64,000 bases of DNA from Streptomyces sp. NBC_01451. Lineage in GTDB: Bacteria; Actinomycetota; Actinomycetes; Streptomycetales; Streptomycetaceae. Positions 7,377 to 14,762 of this stretch are shown here, in pieces. How positions within the stretch are numbered: position 1 is the first letter of the stretch; every line of letters starts with the position of its first letter. The DNA is taken from positions 8,432,001 through 8,496,000 of the forward strand of contig NZ_CP109479.1 of the NCBI RefSeq assembly GCF_036227485.1, in the 5' to 3' direction. The translations under genes were made by a program, and so were the position numbers. The notes under the pieces are model-generated. The model made no database searches and was not told the origin of the DNA. It saw only the letters and a list, made by a program, of their open reading frames with translations.

Positions 7377-9035
7377 TCAGGCCCTGTTCTCCGCTTCCTT
7401 CGCCTTGGAGAAGGCGAAGGCGGGGAAGTCGTTCTGGACCGCCTCGCGGATCAGTGCCTGGAGGTTCCAGCGTCCGCTCGGGTTCAGCAGCTGCTTGATC
7501 GGCTTGCCGGGGATGTTGCCCCCGGAGAAGTAGCTGCTCTCCAGGAAGGAGGACATCGTGCTGTTGTTCACACTGTCCGTCCACTCCTCCTCGGCGGCCT
7601 CGGTCACCTCGATGACGTCGTGACCGTGCTCGCGCGCGTGGACGAGCGCGTCGGTGACGAACTCCACCTGGTCACCGGCGTACCGCGGGTTGTTGCCCGT
7701 GGCGCCGTGCGGCCCGCCGGGGAAGAAGAAGTTGGGGAAGCCGGCCGTCGCGACCCCGAGGTAGGTGAGCGGGCCGTCCGACCAGTACTCCTTCAGCGGG
7801 AGGCCCTGACGGCCCCGCACCCCGAGCCGGTTGAGGGCGCCGGTGCCGAAGTCGTAACCGGTCGCCCAGATGATGATGTCGAACTCCTCGACACCCGCGG
7901 TGGTTTCGATCCCGTCCTCGGTGATGCGGGTGATCGGCGTCTCGTTGATGTCGACCAGGGAGACGTTCGGCTTGTTGTACGTCTCGTAGTAGCCGGTCCC
8001 GAAGGGGGGCCGGCGCCCGCCGTAGCCGTGGGCCTTGGGGATCAGCTTCTCCGCCGTCTCCGGGTCCTTGACGATGCCGCGGATCTTGTCGGCCAGGAAC
8101 GCGCACCACTCCGCGTTCACGGTCTCGTTCGAGAGCATGTCGTAGTAGTGCTCGGTCAGCTTGGTGAAGCCGGGGCCGTTCCACCGCTCCTCGTAGAACG
8201 CCTGGCGGTCCTCAGGGCTGTCCTCCAGGCCGGAACGCATGACGATCTGGTGGAGGAACCCGCTCGGCGAGGCGTTCAGCGTCTCGCGGATGGACTCGAA
8301 GTTCGCCTTCAGCTCCGCCTGCTCCTCGGGCGTGATCGGCCCGTTGTTGAGCGGCGTGAGCCAGTCGGCGTCCTTCTGGAAGACGGTCAGCTGCGCCACG
8401 TCGTCCGCGATCGCGGAGATGATCTGCACCCCGCTGGAGCCGGTGCCGATCTGGGCCACCCGCTTGCCGGTGAAGTCGATGGGGGTCTTCGGCCAGCGGC
8501 TGGTGTGGTGCTGCGCTCCGCGGAAGTCCTCGCGTCCCGGGATGGCCGGGATGAACGGCACCGAGAGGTTGCCGGTCGCCGCGACGACGAAGCGGGCCCG
8601 GACCTCGGTGCCGTCGCTGCCCCGCACGGTCCAGGTCCCGGACGCCTCGTCGAAGACGGCCGCGGTCACCTTGACGCCGAAGGAGATGTCGCGGCGCAGG
8701 TCGAACCGGTCGACGACGTGGTTGAAGTACCGCTCGATCTCCGGCTGGCCGGCGAACTTCTCCGACCACTCCCACTCCTCCCACAGTTCCTTGGAGAAGA
8801 GGTAGCCGTAGGTGTAGCTCTCGGAGTCGAAGCGCGCCTCGGGGTAGCGGTTCCAGTACCAGGTGCCTCCCACCCCGGTACCGGCCTCCAGCAGCTTCAC
8901 GGAGAACCCGGCCTCCCGGGCCCGGTACAGCTGGTAGATGCCGGTGACGCCGGCACCGATGACCAGTACGTCGACCGAGTCGTCCGTGTTGCTCGCGCTG
9001 CCCTGGTCCGGGCTGGTCTTCGTCGTGTCGCTCAT
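7377..9035 (-). CDS. Baeyer-Villiger-type flavin monooxygenase (cyclohexanone-monooxygenase-like)
   Basis: 552 residues. FAD-binding Rossmann motif GAGVTG at residues 27-32, NADPH-binding GTGSSG at 197-202, and between them the Baeyer-Villiger fingerprint FxGxxxHTxxW(P) as FRGAQHHTSRWP at 171-182. The length is typical for type I BVMOs. These enzymes insert an oxygen next to a ketone to give an ester or lactone, using NADPH and O2. The gene reads away from the carboxymuconolactone-like gene; an operator copy lies at 9070-9079, 35 bp upstream of the start. With the P450 set and SDRs it completes a hydroxylate, oxidise, oxygenate sequence. The ketone it uses cannot be read from sequence. Confidence 0.93.
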   Translation of the reverse strand: MSDTTKTSPDQGSASNTDDSVDVLVIGAGVTGIYQLYRAREAGFSVKLLEAGTGVGGTWYWNRYPEARFDSESYTYGYLFSKELWEEWEWSEKFAGQPEIERYFNHVVDRFDLRRDISFGVKVTAAVFDEASGTWTVRGSDGTEVRARFVVAATGNLSVPFIPAIPGREDFRGAQHHTSRWPKTPIDFTGKRVAQIGTGSSGVQIISAIADDVAQLTVFQKDADWLTPLNNGPITPEEQAELKANFESIRETLNASPSGFLHQIVMRSGLEDSPEDRQAFYEERWNGPGFTKLTEHYYDMLSNETVNAEWCAFLADKIRGIVKDPETAEKLIPKAHGYGGRRPPFGTGYYETYNKPNVSLVDINETPITRITEDGIETTAGVEEFDIIIWATGYDFGTGALNRLGVRGRQGLPLKEYWSDGPLTYLGVATAGFPNFFFPGGPHGATGNNPRYAGDQVEFVTDALVHAREHGHDVIEVTEAAEEEWTDSVNNSTMSSFLESSYFSGGNIPGKPIKQLLNPSGRWNLQALIREAVQNDFPAFAFSKAKEAENRA

Positions 9036-9069
9036 GTGCTCTCCCGCGTGAGCCTTGATTCATATGTCG

Positions 9070-9079
9070 ACCGCTCGGT
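9070..9079. promoter_or_regulatory. TetR-type operator, copy 3 (BVMO promoter)
   Basis: ACCGCTCGGT within GTCGACCGCTCGGTCGA, a near-perfect palindrome with the ACC-N3-CGGT core, 35 bp upstream of the monooxygenase start and therefore likely overlapping its promoter. Confidence 0.65.
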
Positions 9080-9157
9080 CGAATATTCAGTGAGAGTAGA
9101 TGAGAGGGCGGGTCCGGGCAATGGATGTGAATCTCGGCCGGGTCATTGATTGTACCG

Positions 9158-9167
9158 ACCGTCTGAT
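9158..9167. promoter_or_regulatory. TetR-type operator, copy 4 (carboxymuconolactone-like gene promoter)
   Basis: On the minus strand this reads ATCAGACGGT, one base off the ACC-N3-CGGT core; the longer context TTGTACCGACCG on the plus strand is identical to that at 10481 and to the reverse strand at 16314. It lies 46 bp before the start at 9214. Confidence 0.55.
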
Positions 9168-9213
9168 CTAACTTTCGCTGAAGGACGTGAAACCGCACAA
9201 CGGGAGTACAGGT

Positions 9214-9606
9214 ATGAGCGACAAGGGTGTCGAAGAGACCGCCGATCTGCGGGCCGCAGGCTGGAAGGCCATGCGTGCCGCCCTGCCGGGTGTGTTCCCC
9301 GAAGGCGACATCGATCTGCGGGACGGCCGCCTCGGCGAGGAGCTCGTCGACATCGGTCTGCTCGGCGTCTGGGGCGGGCTGTGGGGCCGTGAGGGGCTGG
9401 CCCCGCGCGACCGCAGTCTGGTGACGCTGGGCATCCTCATCGCCCTCGGTGCCGAGACCGAGCTGAAGACCCATGTCCGCATCGCCCGGACGAACGGGCT
9501 GACCGAGGACGAGATCGCCGAGGTCATCTACCACTCCAGTGGCTACACCGGCTTCCCCCGGGCCGTGGCCGCCCGTACCGCGGCCCGCGAGGCCCTGGAG
9601 GGCTGA
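9214..9606 (+). CDS. carboxymuconolactone decarboxylase-family protein
   Basis: 130 residues from the ATG at 9214, which has CGGGAG seven bases upstream; an upstream in-frame ATG at 9187 lacks a ribosome site. The helical CMD fold is clear from LGVWGGLWGREGLAPRDRSL, then VTLGILIALGAETELKTHV and EIAEVIYHSSGYTGFPRAV. The CxxC pair of AhpD-type peroxidases is absent, so this resembles PcaC-type decarboxylases or uncharacterised relatives rather than a disulfide reductase. In the cluster it could decarboxylate or isomerise an enol-lactone; inference. It is followed by an SDR 83 bp later and probably shares its transcript. Confidence 0.88.
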   Translation: MSDKGVEETADLRAAGWKAMRAALPGVFPEGDIDLRDGRLGEELVDIGLLGVWGGLWGREGLAPRDRSLVTLGILIALGAETELKTHVRIARTNGLTEDEIAEVIYHSSGYTGFPRAVAARTAAREALEG

Positions 9607-9689
9607 CGGGCGGCTGTGTCGCCCCCCCCGTATCGCCGCCGACCGGGCGTGAGCGGCCGTCGGCACCCCACATCACTCAAGGAGCACGC

Positions 9690-10430
9690 ATGACACTGCA
9701 GGGAAAGGTCGCGGTCGTCACCGGCGGCGCGCGCGGCATCGGCCGTGGAATCGCCACCGTACTCGCCGCCAAGGGGGCCGCGGTCGCCGTCTGGGACCTG
9801 AACACCGAGGGCGCCGAGGAAACCGTCGCCCTGATCGTCAAGGAGGGCGGTACGGCGATCGCGGTGGGCGGAGACGCGGCCGACGCCGAGGCCGTGGCGG
9901 CCTCGGCGGCCCGCACCCGGGCCGAGCTCGGTCCGGTCGCGATCCTGGTCAACAACGCCGGAACGACCGCCTACGAGCCCTTCACGAGCATCAGTGAAGC
10001 CGCCTGGGACCGCATGATCGGGATCAACCTCAAGGGCCCGTTCCTGGTCACCAAGGAACTGGTGCCGGACATGGTCGAGGCGGGCTGGGGCCGGATCATC
10101 AACATCTCCTCGTCGTCCGCGCAGACCGGCGCACCCTCCATGGCGCACTACGCCGCCTCCAAGGGCGGTGTCATCGGCCTCACCAGGGCCCTGGCCGTCG
10201 AGTACATCGAGAAGGGGATCACGGTCAACCACGTCCCGCCGGGGTTCATCGACACCCCACTGGTGCGCCAGGGTCCAGTCGACGTCGACGCGGTCGCCGC
10301 CATGATGCCGATGAAGCGGGCCGGCACCCCGGAGGACATCGCCTACGCGGTGGCCTATCTGGCCTCCGAGGAGGCGAGCTACGTGACCGGGCAGACGCTC
10401 AGCGCGAACGGCGGCCGCTATCTGGCGTGA
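9690..10430 (+). CDS. short-chain dehydrogenase/reductase (FabG-like)
   Basis: 246 residues, GGAG five bases before ATG. Classical SDR: TGGARGIG cofactor motif at residues 11-18, NNAG at 88-91, catalytic Ser at about 141, Tyr154 and Lys158 in YAASK. An acidic residue after beta-2 (VWDLN) suggests NAD rather than NADP. SDRs of this type oxidise secondary alcohols or reduce ketones; here the likely job is turning a P450-made alcohol into the ketone that the BVMO needs, or handling a 3-hydroxyacyl-CoA. The ribosome site and spacer (GGAGCACGCATGA) are repeated exactly before the leader ORF at 10544. Confidence 0.92.
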   Translation: MTLQGKVAVVTGGARGIGRGIATVLAAKGAAVAVWDLNTEGAEETVALIVKEGGTAIAVGGDAADAEAVAASAARTRAELGPVAILVNNAGTTAYEPFTSISEAAWDRMIGINLKGPFLVTKELVPDMVEAGWGRIINISSSSAQTGAPSMAHYAASKGGVIGLTRALAVEYIEKGITVNHVPPGFIDTPLVRQGPVDVDAVAAMMPMKRAGTPEDIAYAVAYLASEEASYVTGQTLSANGGRYLA

Positions 10431-10488
10431 GCGGCCCGGGCGGAGGGTGTCGCCGACGGCGTACCTCCGCACAGGGTTGTTTGTACCG

Positions 10489-10498
10489 ACCGATAGGT
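10489..10498. promoter_or_regulatory. TetR-type operator, copy 5 (ferredoxin reductase promoter)
   Basis: ACCGATAGGT, the reverse complement of ACC-N3-CGGT, inside TTGTACCGACCGATAGGTAT. The outer arms TACC and GGTA add symmetry. It lies 55 bp before the short leader ORF and 99 bp before the ferredoxin reductase start. Confidence 0.65.
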
Positions 10499-10543
10499 AT
10501 AATTTTCACCGAGGTATCGAGCCGCAGCTGCAATGGAGCACGC

Positions 10544-10591
10544 ATGAGCATCGACGACGTCAGGAACGGCACCCGCGGGGTGATCGCATGA
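10544..10591 (+). CDS. 15-codon leader ORF coupled to the ferredoxin reductase gene
   Basis: A short ORF (MSIDDVRNGTRGVIA) starts at an ATG with GGAG five bases upstream and stops at TGA 10589-10591, overlapping the ATG of the ferredoxin reductase gene in an ATGA arrangement. The reductase gene itself has only a weak GGGGTGA upstream, so translation may depend on coupling to this leader. It may be a real leader peptide or the stump of a gene lost by deletion. No homologue is recognised. Confidence 0.45.
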   Translation: MSIDDVRNGTRGVIA

Positions 10592-11808
10592 CGGCCCGTG
10601 TCCTGGTGGTGGGGGCCTCGGCGGCGGGGTTGTCTACGGTGGAGGCGTTGCGGCGCAAGGGGTTCGTGGGCGGGGTGACGGTGTTGGGCGACGAGCCGCA
10701 CGCTCCGTACGACCGCCCGCCGCTGTCGAAGCAGGTGCTGTCCGGCGCCTGGGAGCCGGAGCGGGCCGCGCTGCGGGCGCAGGAACAACTGTCGGCGCTG
10801 GATGCCGAGTTCCTCCTCGGGGAGACCGCTGTCGCGTTGGACGCCGAGTCGCGGGCGGTGCGTACGGCGTCCGGACGCGAGGTCGCCGCCGATACCGTCG
10901 TGATCGCGACGGGTGTGCGGGCTCGGCGGTTTCCCGGGCAGGACGAACTGGCCGGGGTGCATGTACTGCGCACCCTCGACGACGCGCTGGCGTTGCGCGC
11001 CGAGTTGCTGCCGGGCCGTCGGTTGGTCGTCGTCGGTGAGGGCGTGCTGGGGTCGGAGATCGCGGCGACCGCGCGGACGCTGGGCCTGGAGGTGACGTTG
11101 GCCGGGCCGTTGGCGGCACCGATGGCGTTGCAGGTGGGTCCGGTGGTGTCGGGGGTGCTGGCCGGCCTGCACACCGAGCGCGGGGTGACGCTGCGGCTGG
11201 GTGAGGGTGTCGTCGGGACGGCGGGCGAGGGCGGCCGGGTCACGGGGGTGCGGCTGGCCTCGGAGGAGGTACTGCCGGCCGATGTGGTCGTGGTCGCGAT
11301 CGGAGCGGTTCCGGCGACTCAGTGGCTGGCGGACAGCGGCCTGACCCTGGACAACGGCGTGGTGTGCGACGCGCGGTGCCGGGCGGCCGAGGGGATCTAC
11401 GCGGTCGGAGACGTGGCCCGCTGGCACCACGAGGCCCTGGGCCGGCCGATCCGGCTGGAGAACCGGACCAACGCCACGGAGCAGGCGATGGCGGTCGCCG
11501 GCGCGATCCTCGGCGAGGACCGGCCCTACCTACCCGTGCCGTACTTCTGGACCGACCAGTACGACGCCAAGCTCCAGGTCCACGGCTTCCTGCCGACGGA
11601 GGCCGAAGTGGACGTCGTGGAGGGCGAGTTGGCGGCCCGCCGCTTCGTCGCCCGGTATCGCGTCAAGGGCCGGGTCACGGGGGTTCTGGGCTGGAACATG
11701 CCCAAGCAGACCCGGCTGCGCCGCCAGGAAGTCGTGGACGCGCTCCAGACCGCCACCGAACCCACTCCGGCCTCCACCCCTGCCCCCGTACCCGCCCCTA
11801 CCCACTGA
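10588..11808 (+). CDS. NAD(P)H:ferredoxin reductase for the adjacent P450
   Basis: 406 residues. Two dinucleotide-binding motifs are seen: FAD-site VVGASAAGLSTVEALRR near the N-terminus and NAD-site VVVGEGVLGSEIAATA at about residue 149, plus the C-terminal FAD motif IYAVGDVARW. This is the rhodocoxin/putidaredoxin-reductase (CamA) family. It is followed by a ferredoxin (19 bp gap) and a P450 (70 bp gap), giving a complete class I electron chain. The last dozen residues are a Pro/Thr/Ala-rich tail. The start is the ATG at 10588 coupled to the leader ORF; frames extending further upstream run through the operator and promoter and are rejected. Confidence 0.93.
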   Translation: MTARVLVVGASAAGLSTVEALRRKGFVGGVTVLGDEPHAPYDRPPLSKQVLSGAWEPERAALRAQEQLSALDAEFLLGETAVALDAESRAVRTASGREVAADTVVIATGVRARRFPGQDELAGVHVLRTLDDALALRAELLPGRRLVVVGEGVLGSEIAATARTLGLEVTLAGPLAAPMALQVGPVVSGVLAGLHTERGVTLRLGEGVVGTAGEGGRVTGVRLASEEVLPADVVVVAIGAVPATQWLADSGLTLDNGVVCDARCRAAEGIYAVGDVARWHHEALGRPIRLENRTNATEQAMAVAGAILGEDRPYLPVPYFWTDQYDAKLQVHGFLPTEAEVDVVEGELAARRFVARYRVKGRVTGVLGWNMPKQTRLRRQEVVDALQTATEPTPASTPAPVPAPTH

Positions 11809-11827
11809 ACCGACCAGGAGAGAAGTC

Positions 11828-12022
11828 ATGAAGGTTGTCGTCGACGAGGAGAAGTGCGTCGCCGCCGGACAGTGCGTGAACGCCGCCATGGACGTGTTCG
11901 ACCAGCGTGACGAGGACGGCATCGTCGTCCTCCTGGACGAGAACCCGCCCGCCGAACTGGCCGAGGACGTGCGCAACGCCGCCGCGATCTGCCCGGCGCT
12001 GGCCATCCGCATCGAGGAATAG
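11828..12022 (+). CDS. single-cluster ferredoxin (3Fe-4S type)
   Basis: 64 residues, GGAGAG upstream of ATG. Cys10, Cys16 and Cys55 are the only cysteines; the second position of the usual four-Cys motif is Ala/Gly (CVAAGQC), so a [3Fe-4S] cluster is expected, as in other P450-linked actinobacterial ferredoxins. The acidic surface (DEE, DQRDED, EDV) suits docking to a P450. It sits between its reductase and the P450, and must carry electrons from one to the other. Confidence 0.93.
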   Translation: MKVVVDEEKCVAAGQCVNAAMDVFDQRDEDGIVVLLDENPPAELAEDVRNAAAICPALAIRIEE

Positions 12023-12092
12023 ACCGGACGCCGGACGCACGGAGAACCCCCGGGTTCCGTGTGCGCCCGCCCCCACCACTTGAGGAGAATCC

Positions 12093-13331
12093 ATGGCTGA
12101 GGCAGAGACCCGGCTCGCCCCCGACGAGCAGGCGTACTTCTATCAGGACGACCGGGACGCCAAGTGCCCCTTCGCACCGCCGCCCGGACTGCGCGCCCTG
12201 AACGAGAAGGCTCCGGTGACCCGGGTCCGCATCTGGGACGGCAGTACCCCGTGGCTGGTCACCGGCCATGCCGCGCAGCGGGCGATCCTGTCGGACCCCC
12301 GGGTCAGCTCGGACGACAAGCGGCCCGGGTTCCCGTACCCGAACCACGTCATGGCGGAGTCGGCCCCCCACCACCCGCTGACGATCTTCAACGCGGACGG
12401 CGCCGACCACACGCGCATCCGACGCATGATGACCCGCCCGTTCACCCGCCCCCGGATGGAGGCGCTGCGGCCGAGCATCCAGGAGTTCACCGACGAGCTC
12501 ATCGACCGGATGCTCGCGGGCCCCAAGCCGGCGGACCTCGTGACCGCGGTGTCGCTGCCGCTGCCCTCGCTGATGATCTGCGTGCTGCTCGGAGTGCCGT
12601 ACGCGGACCACGACTTCTTCCAGGAACACGCCCAGTGGGCCACCAGGAGCGACAAGACGGTCGAGCAGCAGAACGCGGCGAACGCGGCGCTGGGCGGCTA
12701 CCTGGCCAACCTGCTCCAGAAGAAGATGGAGGAGCCCGCCGAGGACGTGCTCTCCGACTTCGCCGCGCGGATCAAGGACGGTGACCTCACCCTTCCCGAG
12801 GCCGTCATGCTGTCCATGATCCTGCTGATCGCCGGTCACGAGACCAGCTCCAGCATGATCACGCTGGGTACCGCCCTGCTGCTGGACAACCCCGGCCAGC
12901 TGGCGAACCTGCGCGAGATCGACGACACGAAGGCCGTCGCCAACGCGGTCGAGGAGATCCTGCGCTATCTCACCGTTCCACAGCTCGGACAGCGCCGGAT
13001 CGCCGCCGAGGACTTCGAGTTCGAGGGGGCCGAGATCAAGGCGGGCGACGGCATCATCGCCGCGCTGCCCGCCGGGAACTGGGACCCGGAGGCATTCCCC
13101 GAGCCGGAGAAGCTGGACCTCACCCGCAAGGCGAGCCACCACGTCGCCTTCGGCTGGGGCATCCACCAGTGCCTCGGCCAGCAGCTCGCCCGTATCGAAC
13201 TCCAGGTCGTCTACGGCACGCTCTACCGCCGTGTCCCGACCCTGCGCCTCGCCGTCGACCGTGACGAACTGGACTTCCGTCCGGCCGACGCACTGGCCTT
13301 CGGCATCAGCGAGCTGCCCGTCACCTGGTAG
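12093..13331 (+). CDS. cytochrome P450 (CYP, class I bacterial type)
   Basis: 412 residues, GAGGAGAA before ATG. I-helix oxygen-activation motif AGHETSS at 247-253 with Thr251, K-helix ExxR at 288-291 (EILR), and heme-binding loop FGWGIHQCLG with the axial Cys360. No membrane anchor, so it is soluble, as usual in Streptomyces. The gene order reductase-ferredoxin-P450 resembles the camphor operon with the gene order inverted. Substrate class cannot be told from sequence; the surrounding BVMO, SDRs and cyclase-family hydrolase suggest a hydrocarbon or terpenoid/alicyclic compound. Confidence 0.95.
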   Translation: MAEAETRLAPDEQAYFYQDDRDAKCPFAPPPGLRALNEKAPVTRVRIWDGSTPWLVTGHAAQRAILSDPRVSSDDKRPGFPYPNHVMAESAPHHPLTIFNADGADHTRIRRMMTRPFTRPRMEALRPSIQEFTDELIDRMLAGPKPADLVTAVSLPLPSLMICVLLGVPYADHDFFQEHAQWATRSDKTVEQQNAANAALGGYLANLLQKKMEEPAEDVLSDFAARIKDGDLTLPEAVMLSMILLIAGHETSSSMITLGTALLLDNPGQLANLREIDDTKAVANAVEEILRYLTVPQLGQRRIAAEDFEFEGAEIKAGDGIIAALPAGNWDPEAFPEPEKLDLTRKASHHVAFGWGIHQCLGQQLARIELQVVYGTLYRRVPTLRLAVDRDELDFRPADALAFGISELPVTW

Positions 13332-13400
13332 CACCGGTAGTCCTGGCAGTACCCGGCAGACGGCGACCGTCTTTCAATCCCAGCACAACAGGAGTCACCT

Positions 13401-14318
13401 ATGAGCGAGTTCAGCTTCGAAGGACGCGTCGCCGTCGTCACCGGCGCGGGCCGCGGCCTCGGCCGGGCCTACGCCCGTCTGCTGGCGGAGCGGGGCGCGA
13501 AGGTCGTCGTCAACGACCTCGGCGGGTCGATCGAGGGCGACGGCACGGACGTCGGCCCCGCGCAGACGGTCGTCGAGGAGATCACCGCCGCGGGCGGTAC
13601 GGCCGTCGCGGACACCAACGACGTGTCCACGCAGTCCGGTGCCGAGGCGATCATCAACCGTGCGATCGAGGACTTCGGCCGTATCGACGTCCTCGTCAAC
13701 AACGCCGGGATCATCCGGTACGCCGGGCTGCCCGAGATCGAGGCGGAGAACCTGGAACGCCACCTCGCCGTACACCTCGTCGGTTCGTTCAACACCCTGC
13801 GGGCCGCCTGGCCGCACTTCGTCGAACAGGGGTACGGGCGGGCCGTACTGACCACCTCCAGCGGCATGTTCGGACTCGACAACAACCTGTCGTACGCGGC
13901 GGCGAAGGCGGGCACGGTCGGCCTGGCCCGCAGCGCCCGGCTGGCCGGCGAGCCGCACAACATCAAGGTCAACCTGATCGCGCCGGCGGCGATGACCCGC
14001 ATGGGCGGGGGCGAGCAGCCGGACGACGCGCAGCCCGTCCCCGGTGTGCCGCACATGCCGTCGGCGGCGGTGGCGCCGATGGTGGCGTACCTCGCCCACG
14101 AGAACTGCCCGGTCAGCGGGGAGATCTACACGGCCGGCGCCGGCCGCTTCGCGCGCCTCTTCATCGCCTCGACCGAGGGCTACGTCCACCAGGACGGTCC
14201 GGCGACCGTCGAGGACGTCGCGGCCAACTGGGACAGCATCAACGACGAGAAGGACTACTACGTGCCTTCCGACCTGATGGCCTGGTCCGGCTCCTTCCTC
14301 AAGCACCAGTTCGGCTAG
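13401..14318 (+). CDS. short-chain dehydrogenase, MFE-2/3-hydroxyacyl-CoA-dehydrogenase-like
   Basis: 305 residues, AGGAG upstream. TGAGRGLG at 14-21, an unusually long loop after beta-2 (NDLGGSIEGDGTD) typical of the hydroxyacyl-CoA dehydrogenase module of peroxisomal multifunctional enzyme type 2, NNAG at 100-103, Ser153, Tyr165 and Lys169. The C-terminal extension of about 50 residues beyond a classical SDR is also seen in that subgroup. It would oxidise a 3-hydroxyacyl-CoA in beta-oxidation, matching the acyl-CoA dehydrogenase at the left end of the window. Last gene of the P450 operon; followed by a long hairpin. Confidence 0.88.
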   Translation: MSEFSFEGRVAVVTGAGRGLGRAYARLLAERGAKVVVNDLGGSIEGDGTDVGPAQTVVEEITAAGGTAVADTNDVSTQSGAEAIINRAIEDFGRIDVLVNNAGIIRYAGLPEIEAENLERHLAVHLVGSFNTLRAAWPHFVEQGYGRAVLTTSSGMFGLDNNLSYAAAKAGTVGLARSARLAGEPHNIKVNLIAPAAMTRMGGGEQPDDAQPVPGVPHMPSAAVAPMVAYLAHENCPVSGEIYTAGAGRFARLFIASTEGYVHQDGPATVEDVAANWDSINDEKDYYVPSDLMAWSGSFLKHQFG

Positions 14319-14357
14319 GACGGACGTCGTCCCGCTGCCTCACAGGCGCGGAGCGAC

Positions 14358-14443
14358 AGCCGGACGGCACTGGGCCCGATCCACCGACCCCCGACCTTTC
14401 CGTCGCGGGACCGTCGGGGGGTCGGGCCCAGTGCCGTCCGGCT
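14358..14443. terminator. long nested hairpin downstream of the SDR
   Basis: Perfect 22-bp arms at 14358-14379 and 14422-14443 enclose a 42-nt loop that itself contains a smaller inverted repeat (CGACCCCCGAC and GTCGGGGGGTCG). It closes the P450 operon on the plus strand. Confidence 0.75.
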
Positions 14444-14691
14444 ACGGCTGTGTGTGGGGCGCCGCCTTCCGACCCGCCGTGGACGAACCGGCCTGCTCCG
14501 ACACCGGCGATCCACCGCCCGACGTGCGTACGCGTATGCGCGGGGGCGCGTGCGTCCGCTTCCGTGTGAGCGCACGCGAGTCATCACGCTCGTACGTACG
14601 TGGTCGTGGTGGCCGGCGGCCGGGTGCTCCGGGGGCCTCGCCCCTGGCCGGTCCGCACTTGTCGCCGAGCCGTGCGCTGAGGCACGCGCAA

Positions 14692-14739
14692 CGCGGGTTG
14701 GGCCCGCCGCTTCGTCGAGAGCGGCGGGCCCAACTCGCG
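14692..14739. terminator. terminator of the MFS transporter gene
   Basis: Stem of 19 bp with one mismatch (14692-14710 with 14721-14739), 10-nt loop, 24 bp beyond the stop of the minus-strand transporter gene. Confidence 0.8.
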
Positions 14740-14762
14740 TACCGTGTGCCGAAGTCGGTCGG

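Larger units (their letters stand above)
14319..14762. other. 444-bp convergent intergenic region
   Basis: Contains only the two terminator hairpins listed separately and a purine/pyrimidine alternating stretch around 14525-14600 (GTGCGTACGCGTATGCGC). No gene with a ribosome site is seen on either strand. Confidence 0.6.

Noticed and set aside
6942..9149. 735-residue plus-strand frame across the second SnoaL gene and the BVMO
   Set aside because: Composition artefact antisense to the BVMO; the BVMO fingerprint on the minus strand is complete.
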